Part shown: piece after piece, positions 24,544 through 33,182 of the stretch
Layout: each line of letters begins with the position of its first letter
How positions within the stretch are numbered: position 1 is the stretch's first letter
Assembly: GCA_038231255.1 (NCBI GenBank)
Contig: JBBRLR010000002.1
Coordinates: forward strand, 45,030 to 109,029
Direction: 5' to 3'
From: JALYUS01 sp038231255
GTDB lineage: Bacteria; Chloroflexota; Chloroflexia; Thermomicrobiales; JALYUS01
DNA: 64,000 nt
Notes under the pieces: generated by a model
The model's database searches: none
Seen by the model: only the letters and a program-made list of their open reading frames with translations
Told to the model about the DNA's origin: nothing
Program-made: the position numbers and the translations under genes

Positions 24544-25536
24544 TTACGATTTCCGCGCCGTCACGAAATCGGCCATCGCGGCGAGGTAATCGCGCGGCTC
24601 GCCGACAGGCAGCGTTTCGAGGTGTCGCTTCGCGCTATCCACGGCGGCTTGCGCCTCGCCAATCGCGGCGTCGAGTGCGCCGGAGATACAGACGCGACCG
24701 ACAAGCGCGTCAATCGCGGCGTCGTCGGTCTTCGTGCCGAGGACGATCTTGCGAATCAGTTCCCGGTCGTCCGCGTCGGCGTGCCGCTCGATGTAGAACA
24801 TCATCGGCAAGGTTAGCGTCCCCTGGCGGAGGTCGGAACCGGCGGGCTTGCCGATGTCTTCCGAGGATTCGCGTAGGTCGAGCACATCATCCACGATCTG
24901 AAAGCCCATACCAATCTGCGTCCCGTAGGCGCGGAGCGACTGAACCGCGTCATCCGGCGCGCCGGACAGGATACCGCCGAACTCGGCGGCGGTCGCGAAG
25001 AGCGCCGCTGTCTTGCCGTGGATGCGGCGGTCATACTGCTGCCGGGTCTGGTTCCACTGACGGGTCTGGAAAATCTCGTCCAGTTCGCCGTTGCAGATGT
25101 CGCCCAGCGTTTCGGCGAAGAGTGTCATCGCGCGCAGATTGTGCGATTTCGAGACGAGCACGGCGGATTGCGCGAAGAGGTAATCGCCAAGTAGGACGAC
25201 AATCGTCGTCGGTAGCACGGAATTGAGCGTCGCCGCGCCGCGCCGGAAGAGCGCCTTGTCCACGGTATCGTCGTGGATCAGACTGGCAATGTGCAGGAGT
25301 TCGATCCCGGCGGCGGCGGGCGCGAGGCGGGCGACGTCGTAGTCGAACAGGCGCGCGGCGGCGAGCAAGACGCGCGGCCGGAGCATCTTACCCTTGGCGG
25401 CGATGATGCCATTGAGCAGATCGGTCATCACCGGATAATTGACCGCCACGGTCTCGCGAATCGCATCCTCGACGCGCGCGAGATCGCCGTTCGTGATCGG
25501 GTCGCTCAACACATCAACATTTTTCGTTGCGGGCAT
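24544..25536 (-). CDS. Polyprenyl (E-isoprenyl) diphosphate synthase
   Basis: This 330-residue all-alpha trans-prenyltransferase has the first aspartate-rich motif DDxxD at D89-D90-T-V-D93 (LIHDDTVDKA) and the second at GFQIVDDVLDLRES (about residue 213). The residues before the first motif (GIELLHIASL) are small, which allows long products, so it resembles heptaprenyl- to decaprenyl-diphosphate synthases that make quinone or polyprenyl-phosphate side chains. GGKTAA-like Lys/Arg residues for the allylic substrate are visible as RRIHGKTAAL. It may supply the two UbiA-family enzymes encoded elsewhere in the window; this is inference. Confidence 0.92.
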   Translation of the reverse strand: MPATKNVDVLSDPITNGDLARVEDAIRETVAVNYPVMTDLLNGIIAAKGKMLRPRVLLAAARLFDYDVARLAPAAAGIELLHIASLIHDDTVDKALFRRGAATLNSVLPTTIVVLLGDYLFAQSAVLVSKSHNLRAMTLFAETLGDICNGELDEIFQTRQWNQTRQQYDRRIHGKTAALFATAAEFGGILSGAPDDAVQSLRAYGTQIGMGFQIVDDVLDLRESSEDIGKPAGSDLRQGTLTLPMMFYIERHADADDRELIRKIVLGTKTDDAAIDALVGRVCISGALDAAIGEAQAAVDSAKRHLETLPVGEPRDYLAAMADFVTARKS

Positions 25537-25862
25537 GGGAAGCGTCTCTGCTTTCTACCCTGCTGCGTCGCAGGATGCGGGCGGTTCGACAGCGTGCCGC
25601 CCTTGTCGGAGATATGGCGGGAATCCCCGACCACCACCCGAAATGATACTCCCAACACGCGCCTCCGTCAAAGCGCGATGCACATCGTTAGGCAATGGTA
25701 GTGCCACGGCGTCTGCTGTGCAAAATACGCACCTTCGGGATTGTTTATTTGCATTCCTGGCGGGCAGATGATACCGTTCGCCGCGCGGTACCTGGGTGTT
25801 GTGTTGCGCAATTATCTTGGCGTACGAACAGTACGAACAGGGACGAGTACTTAGGAAAGTGA
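25537..25862. other. Divergent intergenic region, no gene seen
   Basis: This 326-base region separates the polyprenyl synthase and the comB-like gene, which are read outward from it. It contains a direct repeat GTACGAACA at about 25822-25840, AT-richer patches around 25740-25755 and the Shine-Dalgarno-like AGGAAAG before the comB start. I see no convincing -35/-10 pair, hairpin, RNA gene or open frame with protein similarity. Promoters for both genes must lie here. Confidence 0.6.
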
Positions 25863-26711
25863 GTGCGTGTGCGTCTTCGGGTCTCCTCTACCGCATCATC
25901 CATTGGTGACAGTCGCGGCAGTGTCTGCATTGTCGTGGATGTCGTGCGGGCGAGTACGACGCTGCTCACGCTGTGCGAACGTGGCGCGGGGCCGATCCGC
26001 TTCGCGACCGATCTGGACAAGGCGCGACGTGCGGCGCAGACCGGCGACGAGTGGGCGCTGCTGATCGGGGAGCAGGGCGGGATCATCGCTCCCGGTTTCG
26101 ACCTCGATAACTCGCCGACCGCCGCGACGACCGCCGCCGTCACCGGGCGACGCGTCGTGATGCGCACGAGCAACGGGACGGTCGCGCTGGCCCGGCTTTC
26201 CGCCGCGCCGCTCGTCCTTGTTGGCTGCATCCGCAACGGTGCGGCGGTGATCGAGCAGGCGATTGCGGAAGCGACGACCCGAAAATTGGATGTGCTGATC
26301 GTCTGCGCCGGGCAGGAGCATGGGACGGTTTTCGCCCTCGACGACACCCTCGCCGCCGGATTCCTCGTCGCGTGCGCCTGGGAAAAATATGGCCCGTGGG
26401 CTTTCCCGGATCAGCAGGACGCTGCACGGACGATGGACGAGTCCGCCCTCGCCGCCCTGACGCTCTACCGTTCCTTTGTCGGCGAGACGACGACACCGGA
26501 TGCCGAAACCTTCACGCACGCCCTGCTTCAGGGCGCCGGGCCGCGCTTTATCGCGACGACCGGCCGATTGGAGGATGTGCGGTATTGCGCGACACCGAAT
26601 TGCAGCACCGTCGTACCGCGCGTCCAGCAAACGCCGGACGGCCCAACCATTGCTGGCGGGCGCCCCATTTCGCTTCCCGTGCCCGCTGGCGCAGTAGTTC
26701 CGACCACGTAG
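25863..26711 (+). CDS. 2-phosphosulfolactate phosphatase family protein (ComB)
   Basis: The 282-residue protein matches the ComB family (PF04029): CIVVDVVRASTTLLTLCERGA near the N-terminus, GFDLDNSPTAATTAAVTGRRVVMRTSNGTVAL in the centre, and ALDDTLAAGFLVACA. ComB removes phosphate from 2-phosphosulfolactate in coenzyme M synthesis in methanogens, and bacterial homologs probably make sulfolactate or related sulfonates. No comA or comC is visible here, so the physiological product is open. The N-terminus lacks about ten residues of the usual first strand; start GTG 25863 is the best available. The putative glycoside hydrolase gene starts 13 bases after its stop. Confidence 0.85.
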   Translation: MRVRLRVSSTASSIGDSRGSVCIVVDVVRASTTLLTLCERGAGPIRFATDLDKARRAAQTGDEWALLIGEQGGIIAPGFDLDNSPTAATTAAVTGRRVVMRTSNGTVALARLSAAPLVLVGCIRNGAAVIEQAIAEATTRKLDVLIVCAGQEHGTVFALDDTLAAGFLVACAWEKYGPWAFPDQQDAARTMDESALAALTLYRSFVGETTTPDAETFTHALLQGAGPRFIATTGRLEDVRYCATPNCSTVVPRVQQTPDGPTIAGGRPISLPVPAGAVVPTT

Positions 26712-26723
26712 GAGGCCGATCGC

Positions 26724-28607
26724 TTGGCGTTACGACAACGACACTTCGCTGTGCGCAGCCGACCGTATCATCGCCCGACGAGCCATCCGTGGCGAATACT
26801 GGCGGTCGTGGGCATGATCGCCGCCGTCGGCTATGGTGCGTATGCACTCGTTGGACGGATCGGCGCGGGCGGCGCGGGGGAGGTGGGCACATTCGTCGTC
26901 AAGGATGCCTATAGCGGCAATCCGGTCGCGGGTGCGGAAATTACTGTTGTGCCGCTCGCCTGCCCGGATGGCATCTGCGCGCCGATTGAGACGACCGCGC
27001 AGGGCGTCGTCGGTCGGAAGTTCAGCGCGAACGCACACGGCGAAGTGCACGCACGATTCCTCAGCGAGCGCGTTGCGGTTGTCGCGTCGCAACACGAGTA
27101 CGACGTGCGGCAAATGGAACTGCCGTGGCCACCCACCGAAGCAGCGACATTCAACCTCCGCCCTACCTGGGTTGCCGGGCACATCACCGCGCTCGGTCAG
27201 CCGCTCGCCAATGTGAAGGTGCAGGTCGCGCTGCCGGGTAAAGAGCCGACGAGTTCCACGACGACCGATGCTGAAGGGCGCTATCGCGTTACGGGCGTGC
27301 CGGACGGCGCGAGCCTGATCGTGGATGCCCCGAATGTCAGCCGCCGACCGCATCCCATCGAGCACCGCGCGGCGTTCGATCTGGCGCTCCGCCCAGATGT
27401 CGTCACCGGCGTCGCGCGTGATCTGCGGGGGCAGCCCGTCGCCGGTGTGACGGTCGTGGCCGGGAGCGCCGTCGCGCAGACCGACGCGAGTGGCGCGTAC
27501 CGGCTCGATGGCGTGGACGACGGTGCGGCGCTGCTGGTCAAGGGGATCGGTTATCTGCCCCAGACGATCCCGCTCGGCGCGAATCTGACGCAGGACGTGA
27601 CGCTCCAGCCATTCGTCGCGAAGGGGTTGTATCTCCAGGCGCCCGCTGCGGCGGACCCGGCGCAGCTCGACCGCGTAATGAACCTGCTCGCGACGAAGGA
27701 TGTCAATGCGCTGGTTGTGGATCTCAAAGACAACAACGGCGTCGTCTACTACGACTCGAAGGTGCCGTTCGCCCGCGAAGTCGGCGCGGTGCAACCCGTC
27801 CTCGATGTCCCGCGCTTTTTGCAAACGTTGCACGCGAAAAATATCTACGCTATTGCCCGCATCGTCGTGATGGAGGATCCGATCGCCGCAACGAAGCGGC
27901 CCGATCTCGCGATCAAGGACGCGCGCACCGGCAAGGTGTGGCGGACGACCGCCGGGCAGCCGTGGCTCAATCCGACGAACCCGCAGGTTTGGCAGTACGT
28001 CAGCGATCTCGCGCTGGAAGCGGCCAATCTCGGCTTCGACGAAGTGCAGTTCGATTACGTGCGCTTCCCCTCAGACGGCAACCTGAATGTCGCCGAATAC
28101 GGCCCGGCGTTCAATGGCGGCGCGCAGGAGCGTCGGGACGCGATCACCGGGTTTTTGAAGATGGCGCACGCGAAACTCGCGCCGACCCGCGCGCTGATGG
28201 GCGCGGACATCTTCGGCATCACCGCGTGGATCAAGAATGACAATGGCATCGGCCAGCAGTTCGAGGACCTCGCCGCGCTCGTTGATGTGATCTGCACGAT
28301 GGATTACCCGTCGCACTTCTCGCGCGGCTTCAACGGCTGGGATATTCCCAACAACTACCCGTATGACGTGATTCGCCAGAGCCTGATCGAGCGCGAAAAG
28401 CGGGTGCCGGGCGTCGCGCACAAGACGCGACCGTGGCTTCAGGCTTTCACGTATGGACCGGGAGTTGACTACGGCACGGCGCAGATCTACGCGCAGATTC
28501 AGGCGTGCAACGAGATGCAGAGCAGCGGCTATCTGCTTTGGAACATCGGCAGCGCATATGATCCCGCATGGCTCCCACCGAAGCCGACATCTGTGGCTGC
28601 AGGGTAG
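26724..28607 (+). CDS. Membrane-anchored putative glycoside hydrolase (DUF4015) with carboxypeptidase regulatory-like domains
   Basis: The 627-residue protein has a basic N-terminus and one transmembrane segment (about 24-46). About residues 52-290 hold beta-sandwich repeats of the carboxypeptidase regulatory-like type (VKDAYSGNPVAGAEI; TALGQPLANVKVQ; GQPVAGVTVVAGS). About 300-620 form a DUF4015 / GHL-type TIM barrel: VNALVVDLKDNNGVVYY, YAIARIVVMEDP and FDEVQFDYVRFPSDG (about 437-451), with acidic residues at the strand ends as in glycosidases. It is probably an extracellular polysaccharide-active protein tethered to the membrane. TTG 26724 follows GGAGG at good spacing, and the gene is 13 bases downstream of comB. 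Confidence 0.85.
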   Translation: MALRQRHFAVRSRPYHRPTSHPWRILAVVGMIAAVGYGAYALVGRIGAGGAGEVGTFVVKDAYSGNPVAGAEITVVPLACPDGICAPIETTAQGVVGRKFSANAHGEVHARFLSERVAVVASQHEYDVRQMELPWPPTEAATFNLRPTWVAGHITALGQPLANVKVQVALPGKEPTSSTTTDAEGRYRVTGVPDGASLIVDAPNVSRRPHPIEHRAAFDLALRPDVVTGVARDLRGQPVAGVTVVAGSAVAQTDASGAYRLDGVDDGAALLVKGIGYLPQTIPLGANLTQDVTLQPFVAKGLYLQAPAAADPAQLDRVMNLLATKDVNALVVDLKDNNGVVYYDSKVPFAREVGAVQPVLDVPRFLQTLHAKNIYAIARIVVMEDPIAATKRPDLAIKDARTGKVWRTTAGQPWLNPTNPQVWQYVSDLALEAANLGFDEVQFDYVRFPSDGNLNVAEYGPAFNGGAQERRDAITGFLKMAHAKLAPTRALMGADIFGITAWIKNDNGIGQQFEDLAALVDVICTMDYPSHFSRGFNGWDIPNNYPYDVIRQSLIEREKRVPGVAHKTRPWLQAFTYGPGVDYGTAQIYAQIQACNEMQSSGYLLWNIGSAYDPAWLPPKPTSVAAG

Positions 28608-28629
28608 CACAGGCTGGAAAGCCTGTGCT
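28606..28629. terminator. Hairpin overlapping the stop codon of the glycoside hydrolase gene
   Basis: Perfect ten-base arms (28606-28615, AGCACAGGCT; 28620-28629) close a GGAA loop and start inside the stop codon TAG (28605-28607). The bases that follow are not T-rich, so it is a weak terminator candidate or a 3'-protecting hairpin. Confidence 0.5.
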
Positions 28630-28663
28630 TGCGTTGCCAGGGTATATGCTCGTGTCGCCTTCT

Positions 28664-28814
28664 GGGAAACCTAACTCCCTGCTCCTTCCGTTCCTCGGTG
28701 TGGGAAGGGGTAACTTTTCGTGATGCCGTAGTGTTCCTCATAGCGCCCTGATCTTGCAGAGATTCCCTCCCCTTCCCACGCCGAGGAACGGAAGGGGCAG
28801 GAGGTTATGTTCCC
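28664..28814. repeat. Long palindromic element (CCTAACCCC type)
   Basis: The arms 28670-28710 and about 28766-28807 pair over about 40 bases with four mismatches, three of which are G-U in plus-strand RNA. The loop contains ATGCCGTAGTGTTCCTCA and CTTGCAGAG, aligning with the loop of the element at 16412. It occupies most of the 245-base gap between the glycoside hydrolase and the UbiA-family gene, both plus strand. Confidence 0.87.
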
Positions 28815-28852
28815 CGTTTGACGGTTTCCCCACCAGGGCGTACGCTGACTGC

Positions 28853-29803
28853 ATGACCGACGCGATTGCGACCGAACCGACGCCGATTCCGCCCTCGACT
28901 GCTGCCGCAGGGTACGCGCCGCCCGTCCGGCGGTCGCTCGGGCGCGCACTGCTGAAAGAAGCGCGCCCGAAGCATTGGGTAAAGAATGGCTTCCTCTTTG
29001 CCGGGATCGTCTTCGCGAAGGAACTGACCAACCCGACGGCAATCTGGCAGGTACTCGCGGCGTTCGCGCTCTTCTGTGTCGTGGCAAGTGCGATCTACTT
29101 TATTAATGATCTGCGCGACCGCGAGGCGGACCGCCTACACCCGAAAAAACGCTTTCGCCCCATCGCGGCGGGCGAGATCTCGGCGCCGATGGCATGGGCC
29201 GTCGCGCTCGGCGGCCTGGGGGTGGCGATCCCGCTCGCATTCCTGCTGCGGCCACTGTTTGGGGCGATCATCGTCGGCTATGTCGCCCTCCAGTTCGCGT
29301 ACACCTATTGGCTGAAGGAGCAGGTGCTGCTCGATGTCTTCGCGCTCGCGACGAGTTTCGTCCTGCGCGCGATGGGGGGCGCGGTGGTGATTGCCGCGCC
29401 GATCTCGCCATGGCTCTACGTCTGCACTGTGCTCCTTTCGCTCTGCCTCGGTTTCGCCAAGCGGCGGCACGAACTGATGCTGCTCGAATCGGGCGCGGGC
29501 AGCCATCGTGCGGTGCTGGATGAATACTCCGCGACGCTGCTGGAAGAAATCATCGCGGTAGTGACGAGCGCGACGGTGATGGCGTACGCGCTCTACACCT
29601 TCAACGCCGAGAATCTGCCGAAGAACCACGCAATGATGTTCACGATCCCCTTCGTGCTGTACGCCGTCTTCCGCTACCTCTATCTCGTGTATCGCAAGGG
29701 CGAGGGCGGCAACCCGGAGGACGCGCTCTTCGCCGACCGGCCGCTGCTGGTCTGCATCCTGCTGTGGGGCATCACCAGCGTCACCATCCTCTACATTTTG
29801 TAG
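28853..29803 (+). CDS. UbiA-family decaprenyl-phosphate phosphoribosyltransferase-like protein
   Basis: This 316-residue membrane protein has the motif RPKHWVKNGFLFAG (about 38-51) and the extended first motif NDLRDREADRLHPKKRFRPIAAG starting at N85, which is the form found in decaprenyl-phosphate phosphoribosyltransferase (Rv3806c type) rather than in quinone prenyltransferases. About nine transmembrane helices follow; RRHELMLLESG and LDEYSATLLEEI in the second half are also typical. That enzyme transfers phosphoribose to polyprenyl phosphate on the way to polyprenyl-phosphoarabinose. No partner epimerase is in the window. ATG 28853 is the first start after the palindromic element. Confidence 0.87.
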   Translation: MTDAIATEPTPIPPSTAAAGYAPPVRRSLGRALLKEARPKHWVKNGFLFAGIVFAKELTNPTAIWQVLAAFALFCVVASAIYFINDLRDREADRLHPKKRFRPIAAGEISAPMAWAVALGGLGVAIPLAFLLRPLFGAIIVGYVALQFAYTYWLKEQVLLDVFALATSFVLRAMGGAVVIAAPISPWLYVCTVLLSLCLGFAKRRHELMLLESGAGSHRAVLDEYSATLLEEIIAVVTSATVMAYALYTFNAENLPKNHAMMFTIPFVLYAVFRYLYLVYRKGEGGNPEDALFADRPLLVCILLWGITSVTILYIL

Positions 29804-29853
29804 GCTTCCGGTTGCGGAAGCGGGTGGCGCGCGGTACACTTGCCGCAGGCTGA

Positions 29854-29880
29854 TTAGCACTCGTGCGTGACGAGTGCTAA
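29854..29880 (+). promoter_or_regulatory. CIRCE element (HrcA operator)
   Basis: A perfect CIRCE is present: TTAGCACTC (29854-29862), nine bases, GAGTGCTAA (29872-29880). HrcA represses heat-shock genes through this operator. It lies 104 bases before the hsp20 start codon, within the 180-base gap after the UbiA-family gene. This predicts heat-shock control of hsp20 and the overlapping lon gene. The exact promoter is unclear; a TACAAT at 29949-29954 might be a -10 element. Confidence 0.93.
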
Positions 29881-29983
29881 AACCGGAACAAAATCCTCGC
29901 CATCATGTTGTATATGGTGAATGCTCCGAGAGTGAGCGGGGAGAATTGTACAATGTTGACACCACACAACGGGGAGGATTGCC

Positions 29984-30463
29984 ATGCCGCAGCGCAATCA
30001 TGACCCCCACGCCACCTATCGGTTCGCCCTCAGCTATCGGATGGCCGGGCAACTCGACGCGTGGCGACCATCGCTCGAAGTCTATGAAACCGAGAACGCG
30101 CTCGTCATCCGCGCCGAACTCGCCGGGATTAATGAGAATCACCTACGGGTCGGACTGGACGGCGATGTGTTGACGATCCAGGGTAAACGGCTACCGGAGG
30201 CACGCGGCGAGAGCGACGCGTTCGAGCAGCGTTCGTATCACGAAATGGGCATCTCCTATGGGCCGTTCCGCGCGCGAGTGCGCTTGCCATTCCCCGTCGA
30301 GCGTGACGAGGTGGAAGCGCACTACGAACATGGTTTGCTGACGGTTGTCCTGCCGCGCGCCCAGCGCGTGCAGATTGATGCGACGACGCCAGCCGAGGCG
30401 GTCGCCGTTGGCGCACGCGAGGACGAAACACACCCCAATGATATGGGAAAGGATAGTGAATAA
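29984..30463 (+). CDS. Hsp20/alpha-crystallin family small heat-shock protein
   Basis: The 159-residue protein has a single alpha-crystallin domain (about 28-125): WRPSLEVYETENALVIRAELAGI, LDGDVLTIQGKR, and the A-x-x-x-n-GLL motif here as YEHGLLTVVLPRA. It is an ATP-independent holdase that binds unfolding proteins. ATG 29984 follows GGGGAGG. The stop TAA overlaps the lon ATG by one base (TAATG). The perfect CIRCE upstream indicates HrcA-controlled heat induction of both genes, pairing a holdase with the protease that removes misfolded proteins. Confidence 0.95.
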   Translation: MPQRNHDPHATYRFALSYRMAGQLDAWRPSLEVYETENALVIRAELAGINENHLRVGLDGDVLTIQGKRLPEARGESDAFEQRSYHEMGISYGPFRARVRLPFPVERDEVEAHYEHGLLTVVLPRAQRVQIDATTPAEAVAVGAREDETHPNDMGKDSE

Positions 30464-33081
30464 TGGCAGGTAAGAAGAAGCGGGCTGACGCCACCCCGAT
30501 CGCGGCGGACGAAACCCAGCCCGATCCCCCGACCGCTGAGGCGCAGCCGGAAGCGACTGTAATCGAACCGGAAACCTCGGAGCCGATTGCCGTTAAGCGC
30601 CGCTCGCGGCGAGAGCGGATCGAGATCGGCAGCGCCGTGCCGGACGAAGAAAAAATGCCGGAATCGGTGCCGATTTTGCCGCTCCGCAACGCCGTCCTCA
30701 CCCCGATGACGGGGCTGCCGCTCGAAGCGTCGCAACCACGTTCCCTGCGGCTGATTGACGCGGTCGTCAACGGCGACCGGCGTGTCGTCTTCGTTGCGCA
30801 GAAGGATAAGGAACTCGAAGGCGCGGGGCCGAACGATCTGTATCAGATCGGCACGCTCGGCGTCATCCAGCAGATGCTGCGCATGCCGGACGGCAATGTC
30901 CGCCTCGGCGTGCAGGGGCTGGAGCGCGTGCGCATCGGCGAGTATGTGCAGGAAGAGCCGTACCTGCTCGCGAAGGTCGAGCGGATCCCTGAGCAGGTTG
31001 TGGAAAGCCTTGAAATCAAGGCATACATGCAGAACACGGTCAAACTCTTCGGCCAATTGGTCGAGTTGGTGCCGTATTTGAACGACGATCTCGTGACGGT
31101 GGCGGTCAATCTCGACGACCCGCGCCAACTGCTCTACCTCGTCGCGGGTACGCTGCGCATGGATGTCGAGCAGAAGCAGGAGTTGCTGGAACTGGACGAC
31201 ATCTCCGCGAAGTTCCGTTGGCTGAACGGCTTCATCGCCAAGGAATTGGAAGTCCTCGAACTCGGCAAGAAGTTGCAGGAGCAGGTGCAGGACGAGGTCG
31301 GCAAGAGCCAGCGCGAGTACTTCCTGCGCGAGCAGATGAAAGCGATCCAAAAGGAACTGGGTGAGGCGAACGATCAGGAAGCGGAAATCACGATGATCCG
31401 CGAAAAGCTCGAAGCCTCCGGGATGCCGACGGACGCGCGCAAAGAAGCGGATCGCGAACTGGACCGGCTCGCGAAACTCCCGCCGCAAGCCGCCGAATAC
31501 GGCATTATCAAGACCTATCTCGATTGGATGACGAGCCTGCCGTGGAATATCTCGACTGAAGAGCCGATTGACATCCCGAAGGCGCGCAAGCAACTGAACG
31601 ACGACCACTACGACCTAGAGAAGATCAAGGAGCGCATCCTCGAATACCTCGCGGTGCGCAAACTGAAGCAGGAGCGCGCGGTCGAGGGCGAGAAGATGCC
31701 GAATCGCGACCCAATCCTGCTCTTTGTCGGCCCTCCGGGTGTCGGCAAGACCTCGCTCGGCCAAAGCATCGCCACGGCGCTGGGGCGGAAGTTCACCCGC
31801 ATGGCGCTCGGCGGCATGCGCGATGAGGCGGAGATTCGCGGCCACCGGCGCACCTATATCGGCGCGATGCCGGGGCGCATTCTTCAGTCCATCCGGCGCG
31901 CGGGCGCGAACGACCCGGTCTTTATCCTCGACGAGGTGGACAAGATCGGTGCGGACTGGCGCGGCGATCCGTCTTCCGCGCTTCTTGAAGTGCTCGACCC
32001 GGAGCAGAACAGCACCTTCCGCGATCACTACCTCGATGTCGAGTTCGACCTTTCGAAGGTGCTCTTCATCGCGACAGCGAACGTGCTCGACACGATCCCG
32101 GCGCCGCTCCGAGACCGGATGGAGATCATCGAACTCGCGGGTTATAGCGAGGAAGACAAGGTCCACATCGCGAAGCGGCACCTCCTGCCGAAGCAGATTC
32201 AGGCGAACGGACTGAAGCCGAGTGAAATGTCGCTGACGGACACGGCAATCGGCACGATCATTGCCGGATACACCCGCGAGGCGGGCGTTCGCAATCTCGA
32301 ACGCGAATTGGGCGCGGTGGCGCGCAAGGTGGCGACCGAGGTCGCGGGCGGCTCGAAGCGCGGCGCGAAAAAGGTGATCGGCCCGCAGCAGGTGCGGCGG
32401 TACCTCGGTCGCCCCCGCTTCCAGCGCGAAGAAATTCGCGAGCGGACGAAGATTCCTGGCGTCGCGACCGGGCTTGCGGTCACGGCGGTCGGCGGCGACA
32501 TTTTGTTCTTCGAGGCGACGCGGATGCCGGGCAAGGGCAACCTGACGGTGACGGGCCAACTCGGCGACGTGATGAAGGAGTCGGTGCAGGCGGCGATGAG
32601 TTATGTCCGTGCCCGCGCGAAGGACCTCGGCATTGACCCGAAGGTCTTCGCGGAGAGCGACATCCATGTCCACGTCCCGGCGGGCGCGGTGCCGAAGGAT
32701 GGCCCGTCGGCAGGCATCACGCTGGCAACGGCGATCACCTCGCTCCTCACCGGCGTGCCGGTGCGGGACGACCTCGCGATGACGGGTGAGATCACCTTGC
32801 GCGGGCAGGTGCTGCCCATCGGCGGCGTCAAGGACAAGGTACTCGCGGCGCGGCGGGCGGGGCTGACGACCGTTATCCTCCCGAAGCGCAACGAGGGCGA
32901 TCTGGATGACCTGCCAAAGGACGTGCGCAAGGCGATGCATTTCGTCCTCGCCGAGCACATTGACCAAGTCCTTCAGGCGGCCCTCGAAAAGCCGCTTCCC
33001 GACGGCGCGCTGAAAGTGGACCTCCTCGACACCATCGAGGCCCCCGCCATCCGGGAGCCGGAGATCGCGGTCGTTGCGTAG
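30463..33081 (+). CDS. lon: ATP-dependent Lon protease
   Basis: This 872-residue LonA protease contains an N-terminal substrate-binding domain starting at VPILPLRNAVLTP (about residue 67), a coiled linker with REQMKAIQKELGE, an AAA+ module with Walker A GPPGVGKTS (Lys429) and Walker B PVFILDEVDKIG, and the C-terminal protease with the Ser749 (PKDGPSAG) and Lys792 (GGVKDK) dyad. About 65 charged residues precede the canonical start of LonA and make it longer than the roughly 780-810 residue norm. It is translationally coupled to hsp20 and lies under the CIRCE operator. A strong terminator follows 15 bases after the stop. Confidence 0.97.
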   Translation: MAGKKKRADATPIAADETQPDPPTAEAQPEATVIEPETSEPIAVKRRSRRERIEIGSAVPDEEKMPESVPILPLRNAVLTPMTGLPLEASQPRSLRLIDAVVNGDRRVVFVAQKDKELEGAGPNDLYQIGTLGVIQQMLRMPDGNVRLGVQGLERVRIGEYVQEEPYLLAKVERIPEQVVESLEIKAYMQNTVKLFGQLVELVPYLNDDLVTVAVNLDDPRQLLYLVAGTLRMDVEQKQELLELDDISAKFRWLNGFIAKELEVLELGKKLQEQVQDEVGKSQREYFLREQMKAIQKELGEANDQEAEITMIREKLEASGMPTDARKEADRELDRLAKLPPQAAEYGIIKTYLDWMTSLPWNISTEEPIDIPKARKQLNDDHYDLEKIKERILEYLAVRKLKQERAVEGEKMPNRDPILLFVGPPGVGKTSLGQSIATALGRKFTRMALGGMRDEAEIRGHRRTYIGAMPGRILQSIRRAGANDPVFILDEVDKIGADWRGDPSSALLEVLDPEQNSTFRDHYLDVEFDLSKVLFIATANVLDTIPAPLRDRMEIIELAGYSEEDKVHIAKRHLLPKQIQANGLKPSEMSLTDTAIGTIIAGYTREAGVRNLERELGAVARKVATEVAGGSKRGAKKVIGPQQVRRYLGRPRFQREEIRERTKIPGVATGLAVTAVGGDILFFEATRMPGKGNLTVTGQLGDVMKESVQAAMSYVRARAKDLGIDPKVFAESDIHVHVPAGAVPKDGPSAGITLATAITSLLTGVPVRDDLAMTGEITLRGQVLPIGGVKDKVLAARRAGLTTVILPKRNEGDLDDLPKDVRKAMHFVLAEHIDQVLQAALEKPLPDGALKVDLLDTIEAPAIREPEIAVVA

Positions 33082-33096
33082 ATTGCCCCCCACCAA

Positions 33097-33127
33097 CCCC
33101 CTCCCGATGCGGGAGGGGGCTTTTTTG
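33097..33127 (+). terminator. Rho-independent terminator of hsp20-lon
   Basis: The stem CCCCCTCCC / GGGAGGGGG closes a short GATGC loop and is followed directly by CTTTTTTG, a proper T-tract. This is the clearest intrinsic terminator in the window. Confidence 0.9.
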
Positions 33128-33182
33128 TCGCGTATACTGGTGATTGTCGTCCTCAGATCCTGGAAATGATAAGGATCATTGT

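Noticed and set aside
30322..33096. Two long minus-strand frames opposite hsp20 and lon
   Set aside because: They are antisense to conserved lon sequence and have biased, low-information composition.
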